Assembly (NCBI RefSeq): GCF_009377235.1
Contig: NZ_VMNX01000034.1
Span: 1-53,276, forward strand
Length of the DNA: 53,276 bases
Source: Streptomyces acidicola
Lineage (GTDB): Bacteria; Actinomycetota; Actinomycetes; Streptomycetales; Streptomycetaceae
Direction of reading: 5' to 3'
The stretch's first letter is position 1. Each line of letters starts with the position of its first letter. The notes beneath the pieces were generated by a model. It made no database searches. It saw only the letters and a list, made by a program, of their open reading frames with translations, and was not told the origin of the DNA. Shown piece after piece: positions 34,097 through 42,019 of the stretch. The position numbers were made by a program, and so were the translations under genes.

Positions 34097-35932
34097 ATGT
34101 CAGGTCTGGTCGGCTGGATTGACTTCTCTCGCAACCTGGCCCTGCAACGGCCGGTGATCACCACGATGACCGGCTCCCTGGCCCATCGCGGACCGGACGG
34201 CGAGAGGGTGTGGACGTCGCCCAGGGCCGCCTTCGGGCACCGCGCGCTGGTGGTGGAACCCGGGGATGGACGCCAGCCCGTCGTGACCGAGGCGGATGGC
34301 CACGACGTCGTGCTGTGCCTCACCGGCGCCCCCGGGGGCCTCACCGCGCTGCGCGAACGGCTGCGCGGTGCCGGACGGCCGGTGTCACCGGACGCCCCCG
34401 CGGCGGAACTGCTCAGCCAGGCGTACCTGCGGTGGGGCAGTGACTTCGTGCCGTGGCTGAGCGGGGCCTTCGCCCTCGCCGTCTGGGACGGCCGCACCGA
34501 GGAGCTCGTCCTGGCCAGGGACCAGCTCGGCGGGCAGACGCTCTTCTTCACCGAAACCCCCACGGGTGTGGTCTTCGGTTCGGAGCGCAAGGCCCTGCTG
34601 GCCCACCCCGAGGTGCAGCCGGCCGTGCACACGGCAGGGCTGCGAGAGGTGATCTGCCACGCCGTGCCCACCGGCCCGCTGTTCTCCGGCTTCTCCCAGG
34701 TGGAGGCCGGTGAGGTCGCCGTGTTCGGGCGCTCGGGCTGGACCCGCAGGCAGTACTGGAAGCTTCAGACCCGCCCGCACGAGGACGACCTGCAGACCAC
34801 CGTGGCCCGCATCCGGGCCATGCTGGAGGAGAGCGCCCGCGCCGCCACCCCCTCCGGCCCGGACCTGGCCGCCGTCACCCTCTCCGGCGGCGTCGACTCG
34901 TCCTCCGTCACCGCGCTGATCGCCGCCGAACTGCGCCGCCGCGACCTCGGCCGACTGCACGCGTACACCATCGACTACGCCTACGACGGCTTCCGCTCCG
35001 ACGCCATGCGCACCAGCAAGGACGCACCCTACGCCCGGATGGTCGCCGAACACGTCGACGCGCGGCACCACGTGGTGCAGCTGGAGGCGGCCGACATCCT
35101 CGACCCCGTCGTCCGGCTGTCGATGCTGCGGGCCAAGGACTGCCCGACCCGCATCTACGACATGGACGCCTGGCAGCAGATCTTCCTCCAGCGGGTGGCG
35201 GCCGACGGCCACAAGGTGGTCTTCACCGGACTCGGTGCCGACAACGCCTTCCTGGGCGCCACCTGGTGCAACGACCGCGGGCTCGTCGAGTCCGGCACCT
35301 TCCCGTGGATCGCCCTGGCCCAGCGGCACGGGGCGCGCAACGGCTTCGGCACGGGGCTGGTGAACCAGGACCTGCTCGCACGGCTCGACCTGCCCACGTA
35401 CTACGCGGACACCTACGCCTCCGCCGTCGCCGACGTCGAGCACCTCCCGGAGGAGGACGACTGGGCCCGCAAGATGCGCACGGTCGCCTACCTCGTGCTG
35501 ACCCAGTTCCGCGGCGACTCCTCGATCTTCTCGGCCACCGGGCTCCAGGTCCGCTCGCCCGTCAACACCCATGAGCTCCTGCAGTACACGTACAACATCC
35601 CGGCCGAGATGCACCGGCACGGCGGCATCGAGAAGGGCCTGCTGCGCGAGGCCGTCGCCGACCTGCTGCCGCAGGAGGTCGTCCGCAGGCCCCGCAGCGC
35701 CACCCCGATCAGTCACGACCCGGGTTACCCGGCGCGACTGCAGGAGGAGTTCAAGGCGATGCTCGCCGACACCGAGGCCCCCGCCCGGCCCCTGACCGAC
35801 CTGGCGGCGGCCACCGAACTCGTCGGCCAGCCGGACCGGTTGGCCAAGGACCGGTTGGCGCGCGCGAGCGTCGAGCTCATCCTCCAGCTCAACCTGTGGC
35901 TGGACCACTACCGGGTGCAGCTCGTCCTGTGA
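34097..35932 (+). CDS. Asparagine-synthetase-like amide ligase lacking the glutaminase cysteine
   Basis: 611 aa from ATG 34097, with GGAGGG 7 nt upstream. The N-terminal Ntn-type glutaminase domain (1-200) begins MSGLVGWIDF: the obligatory Cys2 of AsnB is Ser, so it should not release ammonia from glutamine. The C-terminal synthetase domain keeps the pyrophosphate loop LSGGVDSSS and a modified GLGADNAFLG (AsnB has GEGADELFGG). AsnB relatives without Cys2 include beta-lactam synthetases and lasso-peptide cyclases, which adenylate a carboxylate and join it to an amine. It is the first gene of a four-gene operon, so amide or lactam formation on the cluster product is the leading hypothesis. Confidence 0.85.
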   Translation: MSGLVGWIDFSRNLALQRPVITTMTGSLAHRGPDGERVWTSPRAAFGHRALVVEPGDGRQPVVTEADGHDVVLCLTGAPGGLTALRERLRGAGRPVSPDAPAAELLSQAYLRWGSDFVPWLSGAFALAVWDGRTEELVLARDQLGGQTLFFTETPTGVVFGSERKALLAHPEVQPAVHTAGLREVICHAVPTGPLFSGFSQVEAGEVAVFGRSGWTRRQYWKLQTRPHEDDLQTTVARIRAMLEESARAATPSGPDLAAVTLSGGVDSSSVTALIAAELRRRDLGRLHAYTIDYAYDGFRSDAMRTSKDAPYARMVAEHVDARHHVVQLEAADILDPVVRLSMLRAKDCPTRIYDMDAWQQIFLQRVAADGHKVVFTGLGADNAFLGATWCNDRGLVESGTFPWIALAQRHGARNGFGTGLVNQDLLARLDLPTYYADTYASAVADVEHLPEEDDWARKMRTVAYLVLTQFRGDSSIFSATGLQVRSPVNTHELLQYTYNIPAEMHRHGGIEKGLLREAVADLLPQEVVRRPRSATPISHDPGYPARLQEEFKAMLADTEAPARPLTDLAAATELVGQPDRLAKDRLARASVELILQLNLWLDHYRVQLVL

Positions 35933-35998
35933 CCGGGCCCCACCACCCGCCGACCGGAGGACACCCGTGACGGACACCGAACTCTGCGAGGTCCAACC

Positions 35999-37063
35999 GT
36001 GATCAGAGACAGCCTCCTCGACACCATCGGGCACACTCCGGTGGTCCGGCTGCGGCGCTGGTCGGTGGCGGGCTCGGAGATCCTGATCAAGCTGGAGGGC
36101 TGGAACCCCGGCCGCAGCATCAAGGACCGCTCGACCCTGTCGATGGTCGACCACGCCGAACAGGACGGACTGCTGCCCCCCGGCGGCACCATCATCGAGT
36201 CCACCTCCGGCAACGTCGGCAAGGCGCTGGCGCTGATCGGGGTGGTCCGTGGCTACCGGATCGTCCTGGTGACCGACCGCAAGGCGCCCCGCTCGATGCT
36301 CAGTTACGCCACCGCCCTCGGCGCCGAGATCGAGGTCGTCGACAAACCCGATGCCCAGGGTTCCCTGCAGGGCGCCCGGATCCAGCGGGTCAAGGAACTG
36401 CTCGCCGAGATCCCCGGCTCCTTCTGGCCCGATCAGTACAACAACCCCGCCAACCCGCTCGCCCACGCCGAGACCACCGGGCACGAACTGCTCGCGGACG
36501 ACCCCGACTTCGACACCCTGGTCACCGTGGTCGGCACCGGCGGGCACATCAGCGGCATCTCCGCCACCGTCAAACGCGCACGGCCCGAGGTCGTCACCGT
36601 CGGCGTCGACGTGATCGGCTCCGCGACCTTCGGCTATCCGCACGGCACCTGGGCCACCCGGGGTATCGGCCTCGGCTGGCACCCCGGCTGCCTGGACCGG
36701 GAGGTCATCGACCGGGTCCACATGGTCGCCGACCACGAAGGGCTGGCCACCTGCCGGCTGCTGGCCCGCACCGAGGGCGTCCTGGTGGGGGAGTCCGCCG
36801 GGCTCGCCGTGTTCGGCGCGCTGCACCACGCCCACCACCACCCCGGCAGCCGCATCATCGTGGTGGCGGCCGACGACGGCGCCAACTACCTCGGCGAGAC
36901 CTTCGACGACGACTGGCTGTGGTCGCGCGGGCTGCTGCCGACCATCGAGGAGGCCGGACTGACCTCCCTCGACGCGCTGGTCGAAGCAGCCCGCGACCCG
37001 GTCAGCCCGGCCGTGCCCGAGCCCCGGGCAGGAGCCGACGACCTTCCCGCACCGACATGGTGA
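35999..37063 (+). CDS. Cysteine-synthase-like PLP enzyme (fold type II)
   Basis: 354 aa from GTG 35999, with GAGG 7 nt upstream. The PLP lysine is Lys42 in GRSIKDRST. The substrate-loop STSGNVGKAL (Asn71), the phosphate-binding GTGGHISG and the C-terminal GESAGLAV Ser are all present. Related dedicated enzymes in antibiotic clusters (SbnA, VioB, CmnB) perform beta-replacement on O-phospho- or O-acetylserine to make 2,3-diaminopropionate precursors. Sequence cannot tell the nucleophile here. It lies 66 bp after the ligase gene, preceded by an 11-codon mini-ORF (GTG 35967 with GGAGG) whose stop overlaps this start. Confidence 0.85.
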   Translation: MIRDSLLDTIGHTPVVRLRRWSVAGSEILIKLEGWNPGRSIKDRSTLSMVDHAEQDGLLPPGGTIIESTSGNVGKALALIGVVRGYRIVLVTDRKAPRSMLSYATALGAEIEVVDKPDAQGSLQGARIQRVKELLAEIPGSFWPDQYNNPANPLAHAETTGHELLADDPDFDTLVTVVGTGGHISGISATVKRARPEVVTVGVDVIGSATFGYPHGTWATRGIGLGWHPGCLDREVIDRVHMVADHEGLATCRLLARTEGVLVGESAGLAVFGALHHAHHHPGSRIIVVAADDGANYLGETFDDDWLWSRGLLPTIEEAGLTSLDALVEAARDPVSPAVPEPRAGADDLPAPTW

Positions 37064-37083
37064 ACGGCCCGGAGGGAGCAGAG

Positions 37084-38277
37084 ATGCCGGCCAATCTGGA
37101 ACGACTGACCGCGCGGATGGACGAACTCGGCCTGGACGCCGTGGTCGCCACCACGTACGAGAACGTCTACTACCTCACTGGTGTCCCCAGCGTCGCCCTG
37201 GAGGTCTTCCCGCACTCCGGGCAGTTCTACGCCGTTCTCACCCGCGACCGGCCCGAACAGGTCCGGCTGGTCACCTCCCGCTGCGACGCCGACCAGGTGC
37301 AGGACGTCCTGCCGCCGGTGGCGTCGGCGGTCGGATACGGCACCTTCTACCGCGAGAAGGGCGAGGACGCCGTACTCAGCGACGACGAGGAGGCGCTGTG
37401 GCGGATCGCCGTCGACGGGTCGGCGCCCGCCACCGCCCTTGACGGCCTCGTGCACACCCTGCAGGCGGCCGGGCTGGAGCGTGCCCGGATCGCCGTCGAC
37501 GAGGAGGGCGTGCCGCACGGCTACCTCGACGTGCTGCGCGAGGCGGTGCCCGGAGCAGACGTACGGCTCGGGGCCGAGGTGCTGCGCTGGACCCGTAAGG
37601 TCAAGACACCTGAGGAGATCCGCCGGCTGGAAGCCGTGGCCACTCTCACCGAGCAGGGCATCCGGGCGGTCACGGCCGCGGCACGGCCCGGGGTGACCCA
37701 GCAGGAGCTCGTGCGGGAGTTCGAGACGACCGTCGTGGCCGCGGGGGCCCGGCCCAAGTTCACCCTGATCCGCTTCGGCCGGGGCGGGGTCGCGGGCCAG
37801 GCGGTGTCCCGGGAGCCGCTGCGGCGCGGCGACTCGCTCTGGCTCGACGTGGGATGCGTCCTCGACGGCTACTGGTCCGACATCGCGCGCCTCTACAGCC
37901 TCGGCGAGCCGTCCGACCGGCTCGTCCGGTACCACGCGGCCATGGTCGCCGGGGAGGACCGGGCACTGGCCGAGGCCCGCCCCGGCATGACGGGGAAGGA
38001 GTTGTTCGACCTGGCCGTGGAGGCGGTGCGTGAGGCGGGGGTGCCGCACTACCGTCGGCACCACGTCGGGCACGGCATCGGGGTGGAGATCTACGACCCC
38101 GTCCTCATCACCCCCGACAACGACGACCGTCTGGAGGAGGGAACCGTGGTCAACTTCGAGACGCCGTACTACGAGTTCGGGCTCGGCGCGGTGCAGATCG
38201 AGGACCCGTTCGTGGTGACCGCAGGAGGGAACCGGCTGCTGACCACCCTGGAACGCCGTCTGACGGTGATCGGCTGA
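37084..38277 (+). CDS. M24-family metallohydrolase (Xaa-Pro peptidase/creatinase fold)
   Basis: 397 aa from ATG 37084, with GGAGGG upstream. The N-terminal creatinase-like domain spans about 1-150 and the pita-bread domain about 165-397. All five metal ligands are visible: Asp in LWLDVGC, Asp in YWSDIAR, His in HHVGHGIGVEIY, Glu in VNFETPYYE and Glu in VQIEDPFVV. It should be an active dinuclear hydrolase acting on an Xaa-Pro-like amide, or a creatinase-type C-N bond. Its place between two PLP genes points to a dedicated biosynthetic or deprotecting step rather than housekeeping peptide turnover. Confidence 0.85.
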   Translation: MPANLERLTARMDELGLDAVVATTYENVYYLTGVPSVALEVFPHSGQFYAVLTRDRPEQVRLVTSRCDADQVQDVLPPVASAVGYGTFYREKGEDAVLSDDEEALWRIAVDGSAPATALDGLVHTLQAAGLERARIAVDEEGVPHGYLDVLREAVPGADVRLGAEVLRWTRKVKTPEEIRRLEAVATLTEQGIRAVTAAARPGVTQQELVREFETTVVAAGARPKFTLIRFGRGGVAGQAVSREPLRRGDSLWLDVGCVLDGYWSDIARLYSLGEPSDRLVRYHAAMVAGEDRALAEARPGMTGKELFDLAVEAVREAGVPHYRRHHVGHGIGVEIYDPVLITPDNDDRLEEGTVVNFETPYYEFGLGAVQIEDPFVVTAGGNRLLTTLERRLTVIG

Positions 38278-38279
38278 CG

Positions 38280-39395
38280 ATGGGAGCGCCGACTGCAAGG
38301 GCCGTCACCCGCCACCCCGCCCTGCGCTCGCTGCGGTGCATCCGCTGCGGCGACCATCAGCCGGTGGACGACCATCCGCGAGGCTGCCCGTCCTGTCTCA
38401 AGTACGGCACGCCGGCCAACCTGGCCTGCGTGTACGGGGAACCGGACGCCACCGACGGCGTCCGCCTGCCCTACGCAGGGGCGCCCACCCTCGGAGAGGG
38501 CGGAACGCCGCTGCTGCGGTTCGACACGACCGGTGACCTCGATCTGCGGCTGAAGTGGGAGGGCGCCAACCCCACGGGATCGCACAAGGACCGGTTCAGC
38601 GCCCTCGCCGTCGCGCGGGCGCTGCACGCCGGGTACGAGGTGGTGGCCGCGGCCTCCTCCGGCAACGCGGGCGTCTCGCTGGCCGCGTACTGCGCCCGGG
38701 CAGGTCTGGGCTGCGAGATCGCGGTCACGGACGACACGCCCGGACACGTCGTCGGGCTGATGCGCGACCTCGGTGCCGAGGTCGTCGTCTTCCCGGAGGC
38801 CGAACAGCGCTGGCGGCACCTCGCCGGCCACCTGGACTCACGGACGGTGCTGCCGGTGACCAATGTGGCGGTGCCGCCGGTCGGCAGCAGCCCCTTCGGG
38901 ATCGAGGGCTACAAGATGCTCGCCGTGGAGATCCGGGCCGACCTCGACGGCCGTCTGCCCGACTGGGTCGTCGTCCCCGCCTCCCGCGGGGATCTGGCGT
39001 GGGGCGTGTACCTCGGCTTCCGCGAGCTGTGCGGGAGCGGGCCGGTGCCGCACCTGTGCCTGGTGGAGCCGTTCCCGCGGGTCTCGGCCGTGCTGGGCGG
39101 TGCGGATCCGCACGGCTCGTTCCCGGGCGGCACGTCGGTCATGCCCTCACTCGCGGGCAACAGCGTGGCCCTGCAGGCCCTGGAGGCCGTACGGCTCTCG
39201 GCCGGGCGGGCCGAGGTGGTGGACGACGCCGCCGCGACCGCGGGGACCCGCCGCGTGTGGCGCTCGGGACTGCCCCTCGAACCGAGCAGCGCAGCCGCTG
39301 TGGTGGCCGTCGAGCAGGCACGGGCCGCCGGAGCCATGGCTGACGGCTCGCTCGTGGTGGCGCTGGCCACGGCTCATGGCATGAAGGGCATGTGA
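38280..39395 (+). CDS. Threonine-synthase-like PLP enzyme with N-terminal zinc ribbon
   Basis: 371 aa; ATG 38280 is 2 bp after the previous stop. Cys20/23/36/39 form a zinc ribbon, as in actinobacterial threonine-synthase-like proteins. The PLP Lys is Lys103 in PTGSHKDRFS, followed by AAASSGNAGVSLAAYCARAG for the phosphate and carboxylate loop. The family catalyses beta/gamma eliminations and replacements on O-phosphohomoserine-like substrates. It is shorter than housekeeping threonine synthase and lies in the operon with the cysteine-synthase-like gene, so it probably makes a non-proteinogenic amino acid. Confidence 0.85.
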   Translation: MGAPTARAVTRHPALRSLRCIRCGDHQPVDDHPRGCPSCLKYGTPANLACVYGEPDATDGVRLPYAGAPTLGEGGTPLLRFDTTGDLDLRLKWEGANPTGSHKDRFSALAVARALHAGYEVVAAASSGNAGVSLAAYCARAGLGCEIAVTDDTPGHVVGLMRDLGAEVVVFPEAEQRWRHLAGHLDSRTVLPVTNVAVPPVGSSPFGIEGYKMLAVEIRADLDGRLPDWVVVPASRGDLAWGVYLGFRELCGSGPVPHLCLVEPFPRVSAVLGGADPHGSFPGGTSVMPSLAGNSVALQALEAVRLSAGRAEVVDDAAATAGTRRVWRSGLPLEPSSAAAVVAVEQARAAGAMADGSLVVALATAHGMKGM

Positions 39396-40037
39396 CAGCC
39401 CTCCCGCACGCACGGGAGTTACCTGCCCCGGACAGGTCGGCAGCGTCCTCTGCGCGCGCAGGGCCTGTCCGCCGGGTGCTGGCTCCGGATAAGTGCCGGG
39501 GCGGGGCCGCTGCCCGGGCCGTGATGCGTTCGGATCTCCGCGGAACCCCGGGGCCGCGGACTCCGCCTGCGGGACAGGCGCTTCGTCCAGCCGCGGAACC
39601 GGAGCCGCGGCGACCGCGCGCGCGGCGACCGCACAGCGGGGACGGGCCACGCGCGGTCCCCCGGCAGGTTGTTCCCGCCGGGTACTCCGGAGCCCTGGCC
39701 GGACACGGCTCAGGACTCCGTCCGCGCGCGTCGACGCCGGAGGAGGCCCGTGGGCCCGGCCCGTGGCCGCGCAGGCCGGGGAAGCACCGGACCGTCGTAC
39801 GATCCGACCGCGGGGGAGTGGGGGAGGACGTGGACGGTTCGCGGGCTTCGTCGTGGCGGGCCTTCGGGTCTTCGGGCCGAACCGGTCGCGGACTTCGTGA
39901 GAACGGCCGTCGTACGCACGGTCTTCGGACGTGGCCTTCGGACCGAACCTGTCAGATCGCCCACGCCTGGGGCCGCCCGGCCTCGACTGGATCCGGAGAG
40001 CTCTCACGCGCTGTCTCCGGCGGTACGCCGTCCGGCC
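39396..40037. other. 640-bp region after the ligase operon; hairpin and an imperfect direct repeat
   Basis: A short hairpin (CTCCCG-CACGCA-CGGGAG, 39401-39418) follows the operon stop and may terminate transcription. A + strand open frame (39392-40048) is Arg/Pro-rich and unconvincing. Two 18-bp near-identical segments (39870-39887 and 39936-39953, 16 of 18 identical) recur 66 bp apart. Confidence 0.4.
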
Positions 40038-40871
40038 TCAGTATCTGACTTCGTGCATCGCCCATGCCCCCGGCGACGGCGACGGCGACTCCGGTGCCGG
40101 ACCCGGTCCGAGGTCACCGGTGAGGATGGCGTGGTGCAGCTGTTGGAGGGTCTCCGACGGGTCCACGCCCAGTTCGCGGACCAGGCTCTCCCGGGCGTGC
40201 TGGTAGACCTGCAAGGCCTCGGAGCGTCGGCCGGCACGGTAGAGCGCGATCATCAGCTTGACCTGGAACCCTTCGTGCGTCGGCTGCGAGGAGACCAGCT
40301 TGATCAGTTCGGCGAGCAGCTCGTGGTGGCAGCCCAGCCGCAGGTCCGCCTCGATCCGCAGTTCCAGGACGCTCTTGCGTATCTCGTCCAGTCGTAGTGC
40401 CTCCGAGACCAGTACCGGGCCGGGGTTCAAGTCGACCATCGCCGGCCCGCGCCACAGGTCCAGGGCCTCCCGCAGTGTGCGAGCCGCCCCGGCCACGTCA
40501 CCGGCCGACAGCTGGGCCCTGCCCCGCTGCGCCCGCTCCTCGAACCTCAGCGAGTCCAGGTCCTCGTTCGGCAGCGTCAGCATGTAGCCCCCGACGAAGG
40601 TGCGCAGTTCGTCCCCGGGGTCCCGGTCCGCTCTTGAACCCCCCGCCAGGCGCAGCGACTTGCGCAGCTGGTAGATGTACGTCTGCAGGGTGGTGGCCAC
40701 GCTGCTGGGCGGGCGGTCCTCCCAGACCTCCTCGATGAGCTGCTCGTTGCGTACCACCTGGTTCGCGGACATGGCGAGCAGCGCCAGAATCCGTCGTGGT
40801 TTCGGCGCCGTCGGTGTGACGTTCCTCCCGTTCATCGTGACGGACAGCGGACCCAACACGCTGATCTGCAT
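40038..40871 (-). CDS. SARP-family transcriptional activator
   Basis: 277 aa from ATG 40871; GTG 40880 in frame is possible because the SD spacing of the ATG is short. The OmpR-like winged-helix domain (1-95) has ISVLGPLSV, PTAPKPRRILALLAMSANQV and the SSVATTLQTYIYQLRKSL recognition region. The bacterial transcriptional activation domain (about 100-245) contains YRAGRRSEALQVYQHARESL and ELGVDPSETLQQLH. SARPs activate biosynthetic clusters in Streptomyces, so it is the likely pathway-specific activator here. It reads towards the ligase operon. Confidence 0.9.
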   Translation of the reverse strand: MQISVLGPLSVTMNGRNVTPTAPKPRRILALLAMSANQVVRNEQLIEEVWEDRPPSSVATTLQTYIYQLRKSLRLAGGSRADRDPGDELRTFVGGYMLTLPNEDLDSLRFEERAQRGRAQLSAGDVAGAARTLREALDLWRGPAMVDLNPGPVLVSEALRLDEIRKSVLELRIEADLRLGCHHELLAELIKLVSSQPTHEGFQVKLMIALYRAGRRSEALQVYQHARESLVRELGVDPSETLQQLHHAILTGDLGPGPAPESPSPSPGAWAMHEVRY

Positions 40872-41494
40872 TGCCTCCACACCCTTCGTAGCGAATGCAA
40901 AACACTTTCTTTTTTCCGCACTGGACGCATATGTCGGACATGGAGTCCGGTAAATTGGCCGGGTGGCGCCAGACGTCAGTGGTGTGAGGCCGGATGTCGG
41001 CACGACAGAGCGACGCTTCTCGACTTGGCCCGCAGGGGGGGGCGGACTGCCATGAAATTAGGGCAGCCGAATTCGCCCGCGTGGCATGCCGAGCGGTGAT
41101 GGGTGAACCTCTCGTGGCGGCGCGCCCTTGGGGCTCCGTTCACCGGCGGCTGTCGACCGTCGTCCGGTCTCCTGTGCGCGGTTCCTGATTTCAAGCGCCC
41201 GTGGCCTGTGGGGCTTTGCTGCTGTCCAGGCCTCGGTCGGCTTCCTCTAGGCGCGCGGACTTCGCCCGCGTGGGCGTGCGGGCGCGGTGAAGAAGGAGGC
41301 GGGTCGCGGCCGAGCGTCGTGAGACATCCTGTAGATCCCCCGATTTTCTGGATTGTGTGGTGCTCGGTGGTAAAGATTCCGTTTCAGACTATGCCGTGCC
41401 GAACATTTACAGGCAAGTGAACGGGGCGCTCCGGTTGTTTTCTTGCCGAACGAGCACAGGTGGAGCGGGGTTTTTCATCTGCGGAAGGGCGAGG
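40872..41494. promoter_or_regulatory. Long SARP upstream region
   Basis: 620 bp without a coding frame I can support. It should hold the SARP promoter. The segment 41320-41480 is noticeably AT-richer than its surroundings. An 8-G run sits at about 41035-41042. Confidence 0.4.
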
Positions 41495-41806
41495 TCAGCG
41501 CAGCTGTGACCACAGGGCCTGTTCCTCCGGTTCTGGTGGAATGTGCGGAATAAGGCGTTCAGGGTGGCCCGGTGCCGGTCCTCCGGAGGCCTTGCCGATA
41601 TCTGGATTTGTTGATTCCAGAACATTCCGGGGTTCCGGATCCGGGTCGTTTCGCGGCTGCGTGAGCTGCATGGGCTGCGTGAAGAGATGGGGCGGTGGTG
41701 ACATGCCGATGGCGAGAGCGCCCATGAACTGGGCCCCCGCGCCCACGTCGTGCGCGAGCGACAGCAACATCCGGCCGCACCATCGCAGGACTCTCGGTAC
41801 CTTCAT
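41495..41806 (-). CDS. DUF6059-like small protein
   Basis: 103 aa from ATG 41806, with GAGG upstream. A basic helical N-terminus (VPRVLRWCGRMLLSLAHDVG) is followed by a Pro-rich middle and the motif PGHPERLIPHIPPEPEEQAL, ending in a Trp-Leu segment. The GHPERL...P...E..LW pattern is what I recall of DUF6059 proteins, which often lie next to SARP genes in Streptomyces clusters. Function unknown; here it is just upstream of the SARP on the same strand. Confidence 0.6.
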   Translation of the reverse strand: MKVPRVLRWCGRMLLSLAHDVGAGAQFMGALAIGMSPPPHLFTQPMQLTQPRNDPDPEPRNVLESTNPDIGKASGGPAPGHPERLIPHIPPEPEEQALWSQLR

Positions 41807-42019
41807 GGGCCGACCTCACCCTCGCCGCGGAATCGGGTCCCCCGCATCCTGGGTGGGTCACCTCAACTTCTGGTCGAGGCGCAGTGAGGGCACACCACGG
41901 CTTGCGCTCGCGCTGGTGCCGGGGGTGCCGGAGGGCCGACAGCAAGAGTCCGGCCCCCACACCCGCGTCGGGCGTGGAGGCCGGCCGGCCCCTGTCGGGA
42001 GGCGGGGGATTCCCTCCCG

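Noticed and set aside
34385..36841. 818-codon minus-strand frame over the ligase and PLP genes
   Set aside because: Antisense shadow; both sense genes have full catalytic motifs.
36886..38298. 470-codon minus-strand frame over the M24 gene
   Set aside because: Shadow of a well-supported metallohydrolase gene.
39392..40048. Possible gene overlapping the threonine-synthase-like stop
   Set aside because: Arg/Pro-rich low-complexity translation with no domain; the opposite strand is equally open. Treated as non-coding.
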